Assembly: GCA_964477735.1 (NCBI GenBank)
Contig: CAYZFD010000070.1
Span: 1 to 6,263 of the forward strand
Length of the DNA: 6,263 nt
Reading direction: 5' to 3'
Source: CAYZFD01 sp964477735
Lineage (GTDB): Bacteria > Bacteroidota > Bacteroidia > Flavobacteriales > Flavobacteriaceae
Numbering within the stretch: the first letter of the stretch is position 1; the number at the start of each line of letters is the position of its first letter. Shown here piece after piece: positions 1 through 6,149 of this stretch. The position numbers were made by a program, and so were the translations under genes. A model generated the notes under the pieces. The model saw only the letters and a list, made by a program, of their open reading frames with translations. It searched no databases and was not told the origin of the DNA.

Positions 1-399
1 GTGGAGCCGCCGAGAATCGAACTCGGGTCCAAACAAGTGACAAAAGCGCTTTCTACAGGTTTAGTTTTTGCTTAATTTTCATCAAAGTGCTGGCCAAAAA
101 CTGCCCACACTTTGCCTAGTTTCTAAATTGAAAAAAACAGCTGAAACACACTATTTTCCGATGTTGACTTTAATGGTACCTCAAAACTGAACGCCGTCAA
201 CAAGGGCTTTCATGAGGTATCTCGCTTTCCCGCCTTGCGGGACTCGGCCATGACTTACTATGATTCGGTCAATTAGGCAGCAAGAGCGTAGTTATTCTCG
301 CCATTTAAAAAAGTCGATACTATGAGTTTTACGAGCTGTAGTTCAGCGCTCGACCTGCTTACGATTCTATCGGCCTTGCTGTCAAAACCAGTCGGCCCC
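1..399 (-). ncRNA. ssrA: Transfer-messenger RNA (tmRNA), 3' terminus cut by the window edge
   Basis: tmRNA rescues ribosomes stalled on broken mRNAs: it is charged with alanine, enters the A site with SmpB, and its internal reading frame adds a degradation tag. On the minus strand the RNA begins GGGGCCGACTGGTTTTGAC at 399 and ends GGCGGCTCCAC at 1. The acceptor stem pairs GGGGCCG (399-393) with CGGCTCC (9-3). It contains the G3-U wobble (positions 397 and 5) that alanyl-tRNA synthetase recognises. A T-arm with a 5-bp stem and the 7-nt loop TTCGATT lies at 26-10. The tag frame ends in a stop at 273-275. A 5-bp GC-rich hairpin at 229-241 fits one of the downstream pseudoknot regions. The terminal CA, if encoded, lies just outside the window, giving a mature length near 401 nt. 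It is a one-piece tmRNA, not the permuted two-piece form. It lies 89 bases downstream of kdsA on the same strand. Confidence 0.96.
273..302 (-). other. tmRNA tag-peptide reading frame (GENNYALAA, stop TAA)
   Basis: Read on the minus strand from 302, the codons GGC GAG AAT AAC TAC GCT CTT GCT GCC TAA encode G-E-N-N-Y-A-L-A-A and a stop. The alanine carried by tmRNA itself would be added before the first glycine. The ALAA end is the usual recognition signal for the ClpXP-type proteases that degrade tagged proteins. GENNYALAA-type tags are known in Bacteroidota, so this short frame also supports the taxonomic placement. The resume codon GGC is inferred from alignment with known tags; it follows an A-rich stretch, as is usual. 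Confidence 0.93.
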
Positions 400-434
400 A
401 GAAATTTCAAAGATCAATCTCAAGATTGGGGGTG

Positions 435-442
435 CAAATATA
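435..442 (-). promoter_or_regulatory. Candidate ssrA promoter (-7 element TATATTTG)
   Basis: The minus-strand sequence TATATTTG matches the Bacteroidota -7 consensus TAnnTTTG exactly. Transcription would start near 427-430, leaving a 5' leader of about 30 nt to be removed by RNase P at 399. No clear -33 TTG element is seen at the usual spacing; only a T-rich stretch lies at about 463-468. The leader contains a small perfect inverted repeat, CAATCT/AGATTG (415-428, 2-nt spacer). The motif match is seen directly; activity is inferred. Confidence 0.55.
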
Positions 443-455
443 AGACATTATTGAA

Positions 456-471
456 GGTCGTATAAAAGACC
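456..471 (-). terminator. Weak hairpin between kdsA and ssrA, possible terminator
   Basis: On the minus strand, GGTC and GACC flank an 8-base loop, about 20 bases beyond the kdsA stop. Only four pairs form and no run of U follows (the next bases are TTCAATAATG), so it would be a poor intrinsic terminator. It overlaps the region where the ssrA -33 element should lie. I see no better terminator in the 89 bases between the two genes, so kdsA transcripts may run into ssrA. Confidence 0.2.
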
Positions 472-488
472 ACTCCAAATTTAAATTT

Positions 489-1304
489 TTAAAACTTTTT
501 AATGGCACTTCTAATGGCACTAAGTCGTTCAAGCAGCCTTTCGAGGTGTTCTAAAGCCAGCATATTAGCGCCGTCACTTTTGGCTATGCTTGGGTCGTGA
601 TGCGTTTCCAAAAACAAACCGTCCACACCACAGGCAATTCCTGCTCTGGCCATGGTTTCAATCTTGTGGGGAAGACCTCCAGTGACTCCACTCGCTTGGT
701 TGGGTTGTTGCAAAGAATGCGTCACATCTAGAATGGTGGGCGCATATTGTTGCATGGTTGGAATTCCTCTGAAATCGACAATCATATCCTGATAGCCAAA
801 CATCGTGCCACGATCTGTTATCCAGGCATTCTTGTTGCCCGAATCATGAACTTTCTGCACGGCGTGTTGCATGCTTTCTGGACTCATAAATTGTCCTTTT
901 TTTAGATTGATAACTTTACCAGTTTTGGCCGCGGCAACCACCAAATCGGTTTGTCGAACCAAAAAAGCAGGAATTTGAAGCACATCTACATAGGCTGCGG
1001 CCTTTTCGGCATCTGCTTCTTCATGAATGTCTGTAACGGTCGGAATTCCAAAGGTTTGTCCAACTTTTTCGAGAATTTTTAGTGCCTTTTCGTCGCCAAT
1101 TCCTGTGAAACTATCGATGCGACTACGATTGGCTTTTTTAAAACTTCCTTTAAAGATGTAGGGAATTTTTAAACGATCGGTGACGCTCAGCACATGTTCA
1201 GCGATTCGAAGCGCCATGTCTTCACCCTCGATAGCACAGGGTCCGGCCAATAGGAAAAACTGTTCTGAATTCGGATGTGATATTTTTGAGAGCGCTGAAA
1301 TCAT
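489..1304 (-). CDS. kdsA: 3-deoxy-8-phosphooctulonate synthase (Kdo-8-phosphate synthase), metal-dependent type
   Basis: This cytoplasmic enzyme condenses phosphoenolpyruvate with arabinose-5-phosphate to make Kdo-8-phosphate, the precursor of the Kdo sugar that joins lipid A to the LPS core. The 271-residue protein is full-length for the family and forms one TIM barrel. Family motifs in order are LAGPCAIEG (19-27), FKGSFKKANRSR (51-62), TDIHE (91-95), QIPAFLVRQTDL (110-121), NLKKGQF (133-139), ITDRGTMFGY (162-171), DVTHS (193-197) and LETHHDPSIAKSDGANML (232-249). Cys23, His196, Glu233 and Asp244 match the four metal ligands of the Aquifex enzyme in order, and the last three have the same spacing (37 and 11 residues). 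This indicates the metal-dependent class, unlike the E. coli enzyme, which has Asn at the cysteine position. The ATG at 1304 gives the expected N-terminus; no Shine-Dalgarno is visible. It is divergent from bipA and tandem with ssrA. The DAHP synthase relative is ruled out by the KdsA-specific KANRSR and RQTDL motifs. Confidence 0.97.
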   Translation of the reverse strand: MISALSKISHPNSEQFFLLAGPCAIEGEDMALRIAEHVLSVTDRLKIPYIFKGSFKKANRSRIDSFTGIGDEKALKILEKVGQTFGIPTVTDIHEEADAEKAAAYVDVLQIPAFLVRQTDLVVAAAKTGKVINLKKGQFMSPESMQHAVQKVHDSGNKNAWITDRGTMFGYQDMIVDFRGIPTMQQYAPTILDVTHSLQQPNQASGVTGGLPHKIETMARAGIACGVDGLFLETHHDPSIAKSDGANMLALEHLERLLERLSAIRSAIKKF

Positions 1305-1318
1305 GATTAAATTTTTTA

Positions 1319-1326
1319 CAAAAATA
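1319..1326 (-). promoter_or_regulatory. Candidate kdsA promoter (-7 element TATTTTTG)
   Basis: The minus-strand sequence TATTTTTG fits the Bacteroidota -7 consensus TAnnTTTG and ends 14 bases before the kdsA ATG. Transcription would therefore start only about 8-10 bases upstream of the start codon. No convincing -33 TTG is present at 17-23 bases spacing. The region is AT-rich, so a chance match is possible. Confidence 0.4.
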
Positions 1327-1330
1327 TAAA

Positions 1331-1342
1331 TTAACTGGTTAA
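1331..1342. promoter_or_regulatory. Small dyad TTAAC-TG-GTTAA in the divergent kdsA/bipA region
   Basis: A perfect 5-bp inverted repeat with a 2-base centre sits in the spacer just upstream of the candidate kdsA -7 element. Its size and symmetry would suit a helix-turn-helix operator. The sequence is short and AT-rich, so chance is a real explanation, and no regulator gene is in the window. Confidence 0.15.
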
Positions 1343-1406
1343 TGGAGTCTAAATATCAATAGTTAAGATACTGCAGATCGAATGATAAGAACTGATGAAA
1401 AAAGAA

Positions 1407-1414
1407 TACATTTG
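1407..1414 (+). promoter_or_regulatory. Candidate bipA promoter (-7 element TACATTTG)
   Basis: TACATTTG is an exact match to TAnnTTTG and lies 21 bases before the ATG at 1436. This would place the transcription start near 1420 and give a leader of about 15 A/T-rich bases, GAAATTTTAAACGACCCT or part of it. It lies inside the longer reading frame that opens at 1382, which argues that the upstream ATG is not used from this promoter. A clear -33 TTG is missing. Confidence 0.45.
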
Positions 1415-1435
1415 CACGAAATTTTAAACGACCCT

Positions 1436-3235
1436 ATGCCTAATATTCGAAACATAGCCATTATTGCCCACGTTGATCATGGAAAGACAACCTTGGTGGA
1501 CAAAATTCTTCACCACTGCCAACTTTTCAGGGACAATCAGGAAACTGGCGATTTGATTTTGGACAATAACGAATTGGAACGAGAAAGAGGGATAACGATC
1601 TTATCGAAAAACGTTTCGGTAACTTATAAAAATACTAAAATCAACATCATCGACACGCCTGGTCACGCTGATTTTGGTGGAGAAGTGGAAAGGGTTTTGA
1701 ATATGGCAGACGGCGTTTTGTTACTTGTGGATGCTTTCGAAGGACCAATGCCTCAAACACGATTTGTGCTTCAAAAGGCCTTAAGCTTAAAGCTTAAACC
1801 TATTGTGGTCGTCAATAAAGTTGATAAAGAAAACTGCACTCCTGAAATTGTTTATGAATCTGTTTTTGATCTCATGTTTGAATTGGGTGCAGAAGAGTGG
1901 CAGCTTGATTTCCCTGTGGTTTATGGCTCAGCCAAAAACAACTGGATGTCAACCGATTGGAAAAGTCCTTCAAACAATATCGAGCCTTTGTTGGATTTGG
2001 TTATTTCTGAAATTCCTGAACCTAAAGTGGTCGAAGGTAATACACAAATGTTAATTACTTCACTAGACTTTTCGTCATTCACGGGTCGTATTGCCATTGG
2101 ACGCTTGCAGAGAGGTGTTTTGGCCGCAGGCCAACAAGTGAGTTTGGTGAAACGCGATGGGAGTGCCGTGAAATCGCGTATCAAAGAATTGCATGCTTTT
2201 GACGGTTTGGGACGAAAAAAAACTGAGCAGGTTCATGCAGGAGACTTGTGTGCAGTAGTGGGTTTAGAGGGTTTTGAGATTGGCGATACTATAGCTGATT
2301 TTGAAAATCCAGAGGCGTTGCCGACCATTGCCATAGATGAGCCCACGATGAGCATGTTGTTTACCATCAATGATTCTCCCTTTTTTGGAAAAGAAGGAAA
2401 GTTTGTAACCTCAAGGCACATTCGTGAGCGTTTGGAGCGTGAACTCGAAAAAAACTTAGCCATGCGTTTGGGAGAAACGGGATCTGCAGATAAGTTTATG
2501 GTATTTGGCCGTGGTGTTTTGCACTTGTCAGTGCTCATTGAAACCATGCGTAGAGAAGGTTATGAACTTCAAATCGGTCAACCTCAAGTGATTATCAAAG
2601 AAATTGATGGAAAAAAATGCGAACCCATTGAAGCGCTAACAATTGATTTACCCGAAGAAGTCTCGGGGCGCGCCATTGAAATGGTGACTCAAAGAAAAGG
2701 GGAGATGTTAAGTATGGAGCCCAAAGGGCAGCGGATGATTTGTGAGTTTAGAATTCCATCTAGAGGCATTATCGGATTGCGAAATCAGTTGCTAACAGCC
2801 ACAGCGGGAGAAGCCATCATGAATCACCGCTTTGAGGCCTACGAACCTCATAAGGGCGATATTCCTGGTAGAAACAACGGTTCGCTTATCTCTATGGAAA
2901 AAGGCACGGCGATTCCTTATTCTTTAGATAAACTTCAGGATCGAGGACGTTTTTTTATTTTCCCTGGAGAAGACATTTATACAGGCCAGGTGATTGGTGA
3001 AAATTCACGTAGTGATGACATGGTTGTCAATGTCACCAAAACCAAAAAACTTTCGAATGTTCGGGCGTCAGGATCTGATGAAAAAGTGAAACTGGCACCC
3101 CCCATTAAATTTAGCTTGGAGGAAGCGTTGGAATACATTCAAAAAGATGAATATGTGGAAGTAACTCCATCGTCATTGCGATTGCGAAAAATCTTTTTAG
3201 ATGAAAATGAGCGGAAACGTCACGAGAAAAAATAG
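1436..3235 (+). CDS. bipA: Translational GTPase BipA/TypA
   Basis: BipA is a ribosome-binding GTPase related to EF-G and LepA. It assists 50S subunit assembly and is needed for growth in cold or under stress. From the ATG at 1436 the protein has 599 residues, the normal family length, and starts MPNIRNIAIIAHVDHGKTT as BipA proteins do. GTPase motifs are G1 AHVDHGKTT (11-19), switch I RERGITI (49-55), G3 DTPGH (73-77), G4 NKVD (127-130) and G5 SAK (165-167). A beta-barrel domain 2 and EF-G-like domains III and V follow. The BipA-specific C-terminus is present: PSRGIIGLR, then NVTKTKKLSNVRASGSDE, ending in VEVTPSSLRLRK. LepA, EF-G and TetM lack that C-terminal signature. The frame is open to an ATG at 1382, which would add 18 residues (MIRTDEKRIH and so on). 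I reject that start because the extension is unlike the family and contains a promoter-like element. The stop is TAG. No clear terminator lies before the next gene. Confidence 0.97.
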   Translation: MPNIRNIAIIAHVDHGKTTLVDKILHHCQLFRDNQETGDLILDNNELERERGITILSKNVSVTYKNTKINIIDTPGHADFGGEVERVLNMADGVLLLVDAFEGPMPQTRFVLQKALSLKLKPIVVVNKVDKENCTPEIVYESVFDLMFELGAEEWQLDFPVVYGSAKNNWMSTDWKSPSNNIEPLLDLVISEIPEPKVVEGNTQMLITSLDFSSFTGRIAIGRLQRGVLAAGQQVSLVKRDGSAVKSRIKELHAFDGLGRKKTEQVHAGDLCAVVGLEGFEIGDTIADFENPEALPTIAIDEPTMSMLFTINDSPFFGKEGKFVTSRHIRERLERELEKNLAMRLGETGSADKFMVFGRGVLHLSVLIETMRREGYELQIGQPQVIIKEIDGKKCEPIEALTIDLPEEVSGRAIEMVTQRKGEMLSMEPKGQRMICEFRIPSRGIIGLRNQLLTATAGEAIMNHRFEAYEPHKGDIPGRNNGSLISMEKGTAIPYSLDKLQDRGRFFIFPGEDIYTGQVIGENSRSDDMVVNVTKTKKLSNVRASGSDEKVKLAPPIKFSLEEALEYIQKDEYVEVTPSSLRLRKIFLDENERKRHEKK

Positions 3236-3245
3236 GTGTCGTCAC

Positions 3246-3262
3246 TATTTTTAGTATCTTAG
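3246..3262 (+). promoter_or_regulatory. Weak promoter-like sequence before the flippase gene
   Basis: The 42-base gap after bipA contains TATTTTTA (3246-3253) and TATCTTAG (3255-3262). Each has one mismatch to the TAnnTTTG -7 consensus, and neither has a -33 TTG at proper spacing. A local promoter for the glycan cluster is possible, but read-through from bipA is equally consistent, because no stable hairpin plus T-run separates the genes. Confidence 0.2.
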
Positions 3263-3277
3263 AAAAAACTTTTCAAA

Positions 3278-4546
3278 TTGTTTAAAGTTATCTCTTTCAC
3301 AACTATTGTCGTCGTTGTGAAAGTATTCATTGGATTTCTACTCACCAAATTATTAGCTGTTTTCTTGGGGCCTTCAGGAATTGCAGTATATGGAAATTTA
3401 AAAAACTTCCTTAATGGCTCGAGTGGGGTGGTGAGTTTGGGCATGTATAAGGGTGTTGTGCGATATGCCTCTGAATGGAGACAACGGAGTCAAAAACTTC
3501 TGGGATTGACATCTACCCTAAATGTAATCGGAGTCTTGTCCTCAATTTTGTTCGGAGCTGCAGTGTTGCTCTTTGCCGAAAGTATCTCAAATTGGGTGCT
3601 TTTCGACACAAACCACACCTGGGTAATTCGAATGTTGGCGATAACCATTCCCTGTTTTACGTTTCAAGCATTTTATTTTTCGCTTTTGAATGGTTTGGGA
3701 AACTACAAAAAAGTCTTGTGGGTTGAACTTTCATTAAATCTTTCAAACCTGCTCATCACCAGCTTGCTGGTTTATTTTTTTGGATTAGTAGGAGGACTAT
3801 TGGCTTTAGTATCTACACCAGTATTTTATTTTTTTTTAACAATTAGAGCATTAAAATCAGAAACTCAAGGTTCTGTTTCATTCAAGCACTTTCAGTACAA
3901 TAAGGTCATTGGAAAAGATTTGTGGAAATACAGTGCCATGACCCTGTTTTCTACCCTAGCTTTCCCTTTTGTTTTTGTGAGCATTAGAAGTCAAATTACC
4001 GAAGTTATGAGTATTACTGCGGCAGGTTATTGGGAGGTTGTGAATCAAATTTCATATTTTTATTTTTTGATCCTCAACTCTTTTGTTTTGATGTATGTGT
4101 TGCCCAAAATTTCAGCGACTTCAAACTTATATGTTTTTAGAAACACAGTCCGGTCTTATTTCTTACAACTCATGCCCTTGTTTTTAATCTTTCTGGTTTT
4201 GCTATACTATTTTCGTAATCTCACAATTTCTATAGTATTCACCGATCAGTTTCACGCTGCCGAAAGTTTGTTTCTGTGGCAACTTGGTGGTGATTTTTTT
4301 AAGGCCGCATCTTTGGTCGTTGTGAGCCTTTTTCATGCCCGAAGAATGGCTTGGGAATATATTGCAACAGATGTTTTTTTGGCTTTTTCACTCTATTTAA
4401 TCTCAGTTAAATTACTTGATATGATTGGTCTTGAAGGTGTCGTTTTGGGTCACTTCATCTCCTATGTGTGTTATTTTTTAATTGTTATTTTTGTTTTGCG
4501 CAAAGAACTATTTTATCATCTCAACGCTTCGAAACATGCTTCTTAG
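3278..4546 (+). CDS. wzx: Wzx-type lipid-linked oligosaccharide flippase (MOP/PST superfamily)
   Basis: This is an integral inner-membrane protein predicted to flip undecaprenyl-linked glycan units from cytoplasm to periplasm. It has 422 residues with about 11-12 hydrophobic segments, at roughly 5-30, 80-103, 115-139, 148-170, 172-190, 218-236, 258-279, 296-311, 340-352, 362-380 and 385-407. The N-terminus is diagnostic for O-antigen translocases of the Wzx/WzxE type: a first helix, then TKLLAVFLGPSGIAVYGNL (23-41), and GMYKGVVRYASEW (55-67). The start is TTG at 3278. A stop lies in frame at 3260-3262, no ATG or GTG lies between, and starting at the next ATG (Met56) would delete the first helix and the GPSG motif. 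No Shine-Dalgarno is seen. The 3' end overlaps the next gene by 11 bases. A run of nine T lies at 3829-3837. The transported glycan cannot be told from sequence, and an export role for another lipid-linked glycan, such as common antigen, is possible. Confidence 0.88.
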   Translation: MFKVISFTTIVVVVKVFIGFLLTKLLAVFLGPSGIAVYGNLKNFLNGSSGVVSLGMYKGVVRYASEWRQRSQKLLGLTSTLNVIGVLSSILFGAAVLLFAESISNWVLFDTNHTWVIRMLAITIPCFTFQAFYFSLLNGLGNYKKVLWVELSLNLSNLLITSLLVYFFGLVGGLLALVSTPVFYFFLTIRALKSETQGSVSFKHFQYNKVIGKDLWKYSAMTLFSTLAFPFVFVSIRSQITEVMSITAAGYWEVVNQISYFYFLILNSFVLMYVLPKISATSNLYVFRNTVRSYFLQLMPLFLIFLVLLYYFRNLTISIVFTDQFHAAESLFLWQLGGDFFKAASLVVVSLFHARRMAWEYIATDVFLAFSLYLISVKLLDMIGLEGVVLGHFISYVCYFLIVIFVLRKELFYHLNASKHAS

Positions 4547-6149
4547 ACTCTATCAAAGCTTTATTCGACCCTATTTGTTTTTGGTAGCCTTTTGCGTGCT
4601 AACCTACATTACAGAGCTCTCCTTAACCCATTTTGAAAAATTCAGATTCTATAACTTATTAGAAAACATAGCTGCATCTTGCCTTTCCTACTTTTTGTTT
4701 GTGTTTCTGTTTAAAGTCATTTTCAATAAATCTATCAAACTTTTGATTTATGGACTCATTGTCTTGGTTTTGATGCTTGAGGGCTTGTATTATTTGGTTT
4801 TTGATGCCGAATTTTCAGCCTCGGCGATCTACATCACTCTAGACACCAACCCTTCAGAAGTTAGAGAGTTCTTTTCCTACAACCATTCATGGGAGATGCT
4901 GATTTATTTTCTAACACTTCTTCTAGGTTCGTTTGTGTGTTGGAAATGGTTGCGTTTTCCTATTTTAAACAAGATCGGATCAGTTTCTATTTTTTGGGGG
5001 GTAAAAGCATTGATGGTGATGGTCTTATTCCTTTTTTTATCACACCCTCTAATCAGAATTCAGAACTTCCCATACATATTTTTCTCTGGAATTTACGAAT
5101 ATTGGACACAGTCTAAATTGCTCAACGATCAAAAAAATAACAAATTTGGAGACTTTGAAGCGGTTTCATTTCATGGAACTGACGATCCTTCAACATTGGT
5201 TGTGGTAATAGGTGAATCGACAAGTCGAGCGCACTTCGGTCTATATGGCTATCGCCCCAACACAACCCCCATGTTATCCGACATTCGTAACGAACTTGTC
5301 TTGTATGACGACGTAATCAGCGGACACACTTACACCATCGAATCCATCAAAAGTGCGCTCTCTGTAGCTGATGAAAATGAATATCACGGCAATATTTTGC
5401 AACTTCTAAATGCCGCAGGCTATAAAACTTTTTGGTTGTCGAATCAACCCCCAATAGGTTTGTTTGAAACCCTAATCACCAAAATAGCTTTGACTGCACA
5501 AGAATCGATGTTTTTAACCACAGAAAACTTTCTCTACCATAGTCCTTATGACGAGGTTTTATTAAAACCTTTTCATAAAGTGTTGCTAGATCCAGCACCT
5601 AAAAAAGCCATTTTTGTTCACCTTATGGGGGCACACGGAAATTATGGTCACAGATATCCTAAAACATTTAGAAAAATTCCTGTCGAAACAAAATCCGAAA
5701 TTGATCGTATGAGAGCCCATTATGACAATGCCATTTTTTATAATGACAGCATCGTAAGCCAACTCATAGGCCTCACCAAACAGTCGGCTCCAAACAGTGC
5801 TTTGATCTATTTTTCTGATCATGGTGAAGAAGTTTATGATCACATAGATTTTGCTGGCCACACTCCAGATCAAATTCTGACACCCAATATGGTGGAAATT
5901 CCCTTTATTTTATGGCAATCTGAACGCATGAAATCAACAAGTACAAAAATTATTGATCCTCACAGAAAATTTATCCTTAATGACTTGTTACATAGCCTTG
6001 CGGATTGGTTCGATGTGTCGGCTGCTCAAATAGATACCACAAAGAGTTTGTTTCATAAATCCTATAGACCTAAACCAAGAATTATCCTTGATTCGATAGA
6101 TTTTGATATTTTCCAGCAAAGCGGACAAAAGGTTTTGAAATTAAAGTGA
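4536..6149 (+). CDS. CptA/EptC-like phosphoethanolamine transferase (membrane-anchored, alkaline-phosphatase fold)
   Basis: Family members move phosphoethanolamine from phosphatidylethanolamine onto LPS or other envelope glycans on the periplasmic side, using a metal-bound threonine. From the ATG at 4536 the protein has 537 residues: five hydrophobic helices (about 11-29, 45-63, 67-88, 121-140, 150-170) and a periplasmic catalytic domain (about 218-465). Motifs are VVVIGESTSR (222-231, metal ligand Glu227), LYGYRPNTTPML (236-247), the nucleophile region HTYTIES (264-270, likely Thr267), GYKTFWLSNQ (295-304), LMGAHGNYGHRYP (363-375), YDNAIFYND (396-404), FSDHGEEVYD (426-435, Asp428/His429) and IPFILW (455-460). 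The YTIE and DPAPKK (352-357) features resemble E. coli/Salmonella CptA, which modifies the LPS core, more than EptA. It is not a sulfatase, as no CxPSR site exists. The frame is open to a TTG at 4482, but ATG 4536 gives a normal N-terminus. It overlaps wzx by 11 bases and the next gene by 4. The acceptor is unknown. Confidence 0.9.
   Translation: MLLRLYQSFIRPYLFLVAFCVLTYITELSLTHFEKFRFYNLLENIAASCLSYFLFVFLFKVIFNKSIKLLIYGLIVLVLMLEGLYYLVFDAEFSASAIYITLDTNPSEVREFFSYNHSWEMLIYFLTLLLGSFVCWKWLRFPILNKIGSVSIFWGVKALMVMVLFLFLSHPLIRIQNFPYIFFSGIYEYWTQSKLLNDQKNNKFGDFEAVSFHGTDDPSTLVVVIGESTSRAHFGLYGYRPNTTPMLSDIRNELVLYDDVISGHTYTIESIKSALSVADENEYHGNILQLLNAAGYKTFWLSNQPPIGLFETLITKIALTAQESMFLTTENFLYHSPYDEVLLKPFHKVLLDPAPKKAIFVHLMGAHGNYGHRYPKTFRKIPVETKSEIDRMRAHYDNAIFYNDSIVSQLIGLTKQSAPNSALIYFSDHGEEVYDHIDFAGHTPDQILTPNMVEIPFILWQSERMKSTSTKIIDPHRKFILNDLLHSLADWFDVSAAQIDTTKSLFHKSYRPKPRIILDSIDFDIFQQSGQKVLKLK

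Noticed and set aside
1..30. A tRNA-like T-arm and acceptor end at the left edge
   Set aside because: No D-arm or anticodon arm follows at tRNA distance. The matching acceptor strand lies 390 bases away at 393-399 with a tag frame between, so it is the tRNA-like part of tmRNA.
1382..1435. An 18-residue N-terminal extension of BipA
   Set aside because: It is not typical of the family and overlaps a perfect -7 promoter motif; it is kept only as a possible alternative start.
1803..2547. Alternative frames inside bipA, one plus and two minus
   Set aside because: All are covered by the well-conserved BipA protein and have no domain signature of their own.
3236..3253. A terminator after bipA (GTG-TCGT-CAC followed by TATTTTTA)
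   Set aside because: The stem has only three firm pairs and no clean T-run, too weak to call a terminator.
4482..4535. An upstream TTG start for the phosphoethanolamine transferase
   Set aside because: It would lie deep inside the wzx coding region and add 18 residues of out-of-frame flippase sequence; the ATG at 4536 gives a typical N-terminus.
5586..5873. A 95-residue minus-strand open frame
   Set aside because: It lies entirely opposite the catalytic domain of the phosphoethanolamine transferase and shows no recognisable motif; it is a shadow frame.
4536..6149. A sulfatase function for the transferase
   Set aside because: The fold is shared, but there is no CxPSR or SxPSR modification motif, and the threonine region plus five N-terminal helices fit phosphoethanolamine transferases.
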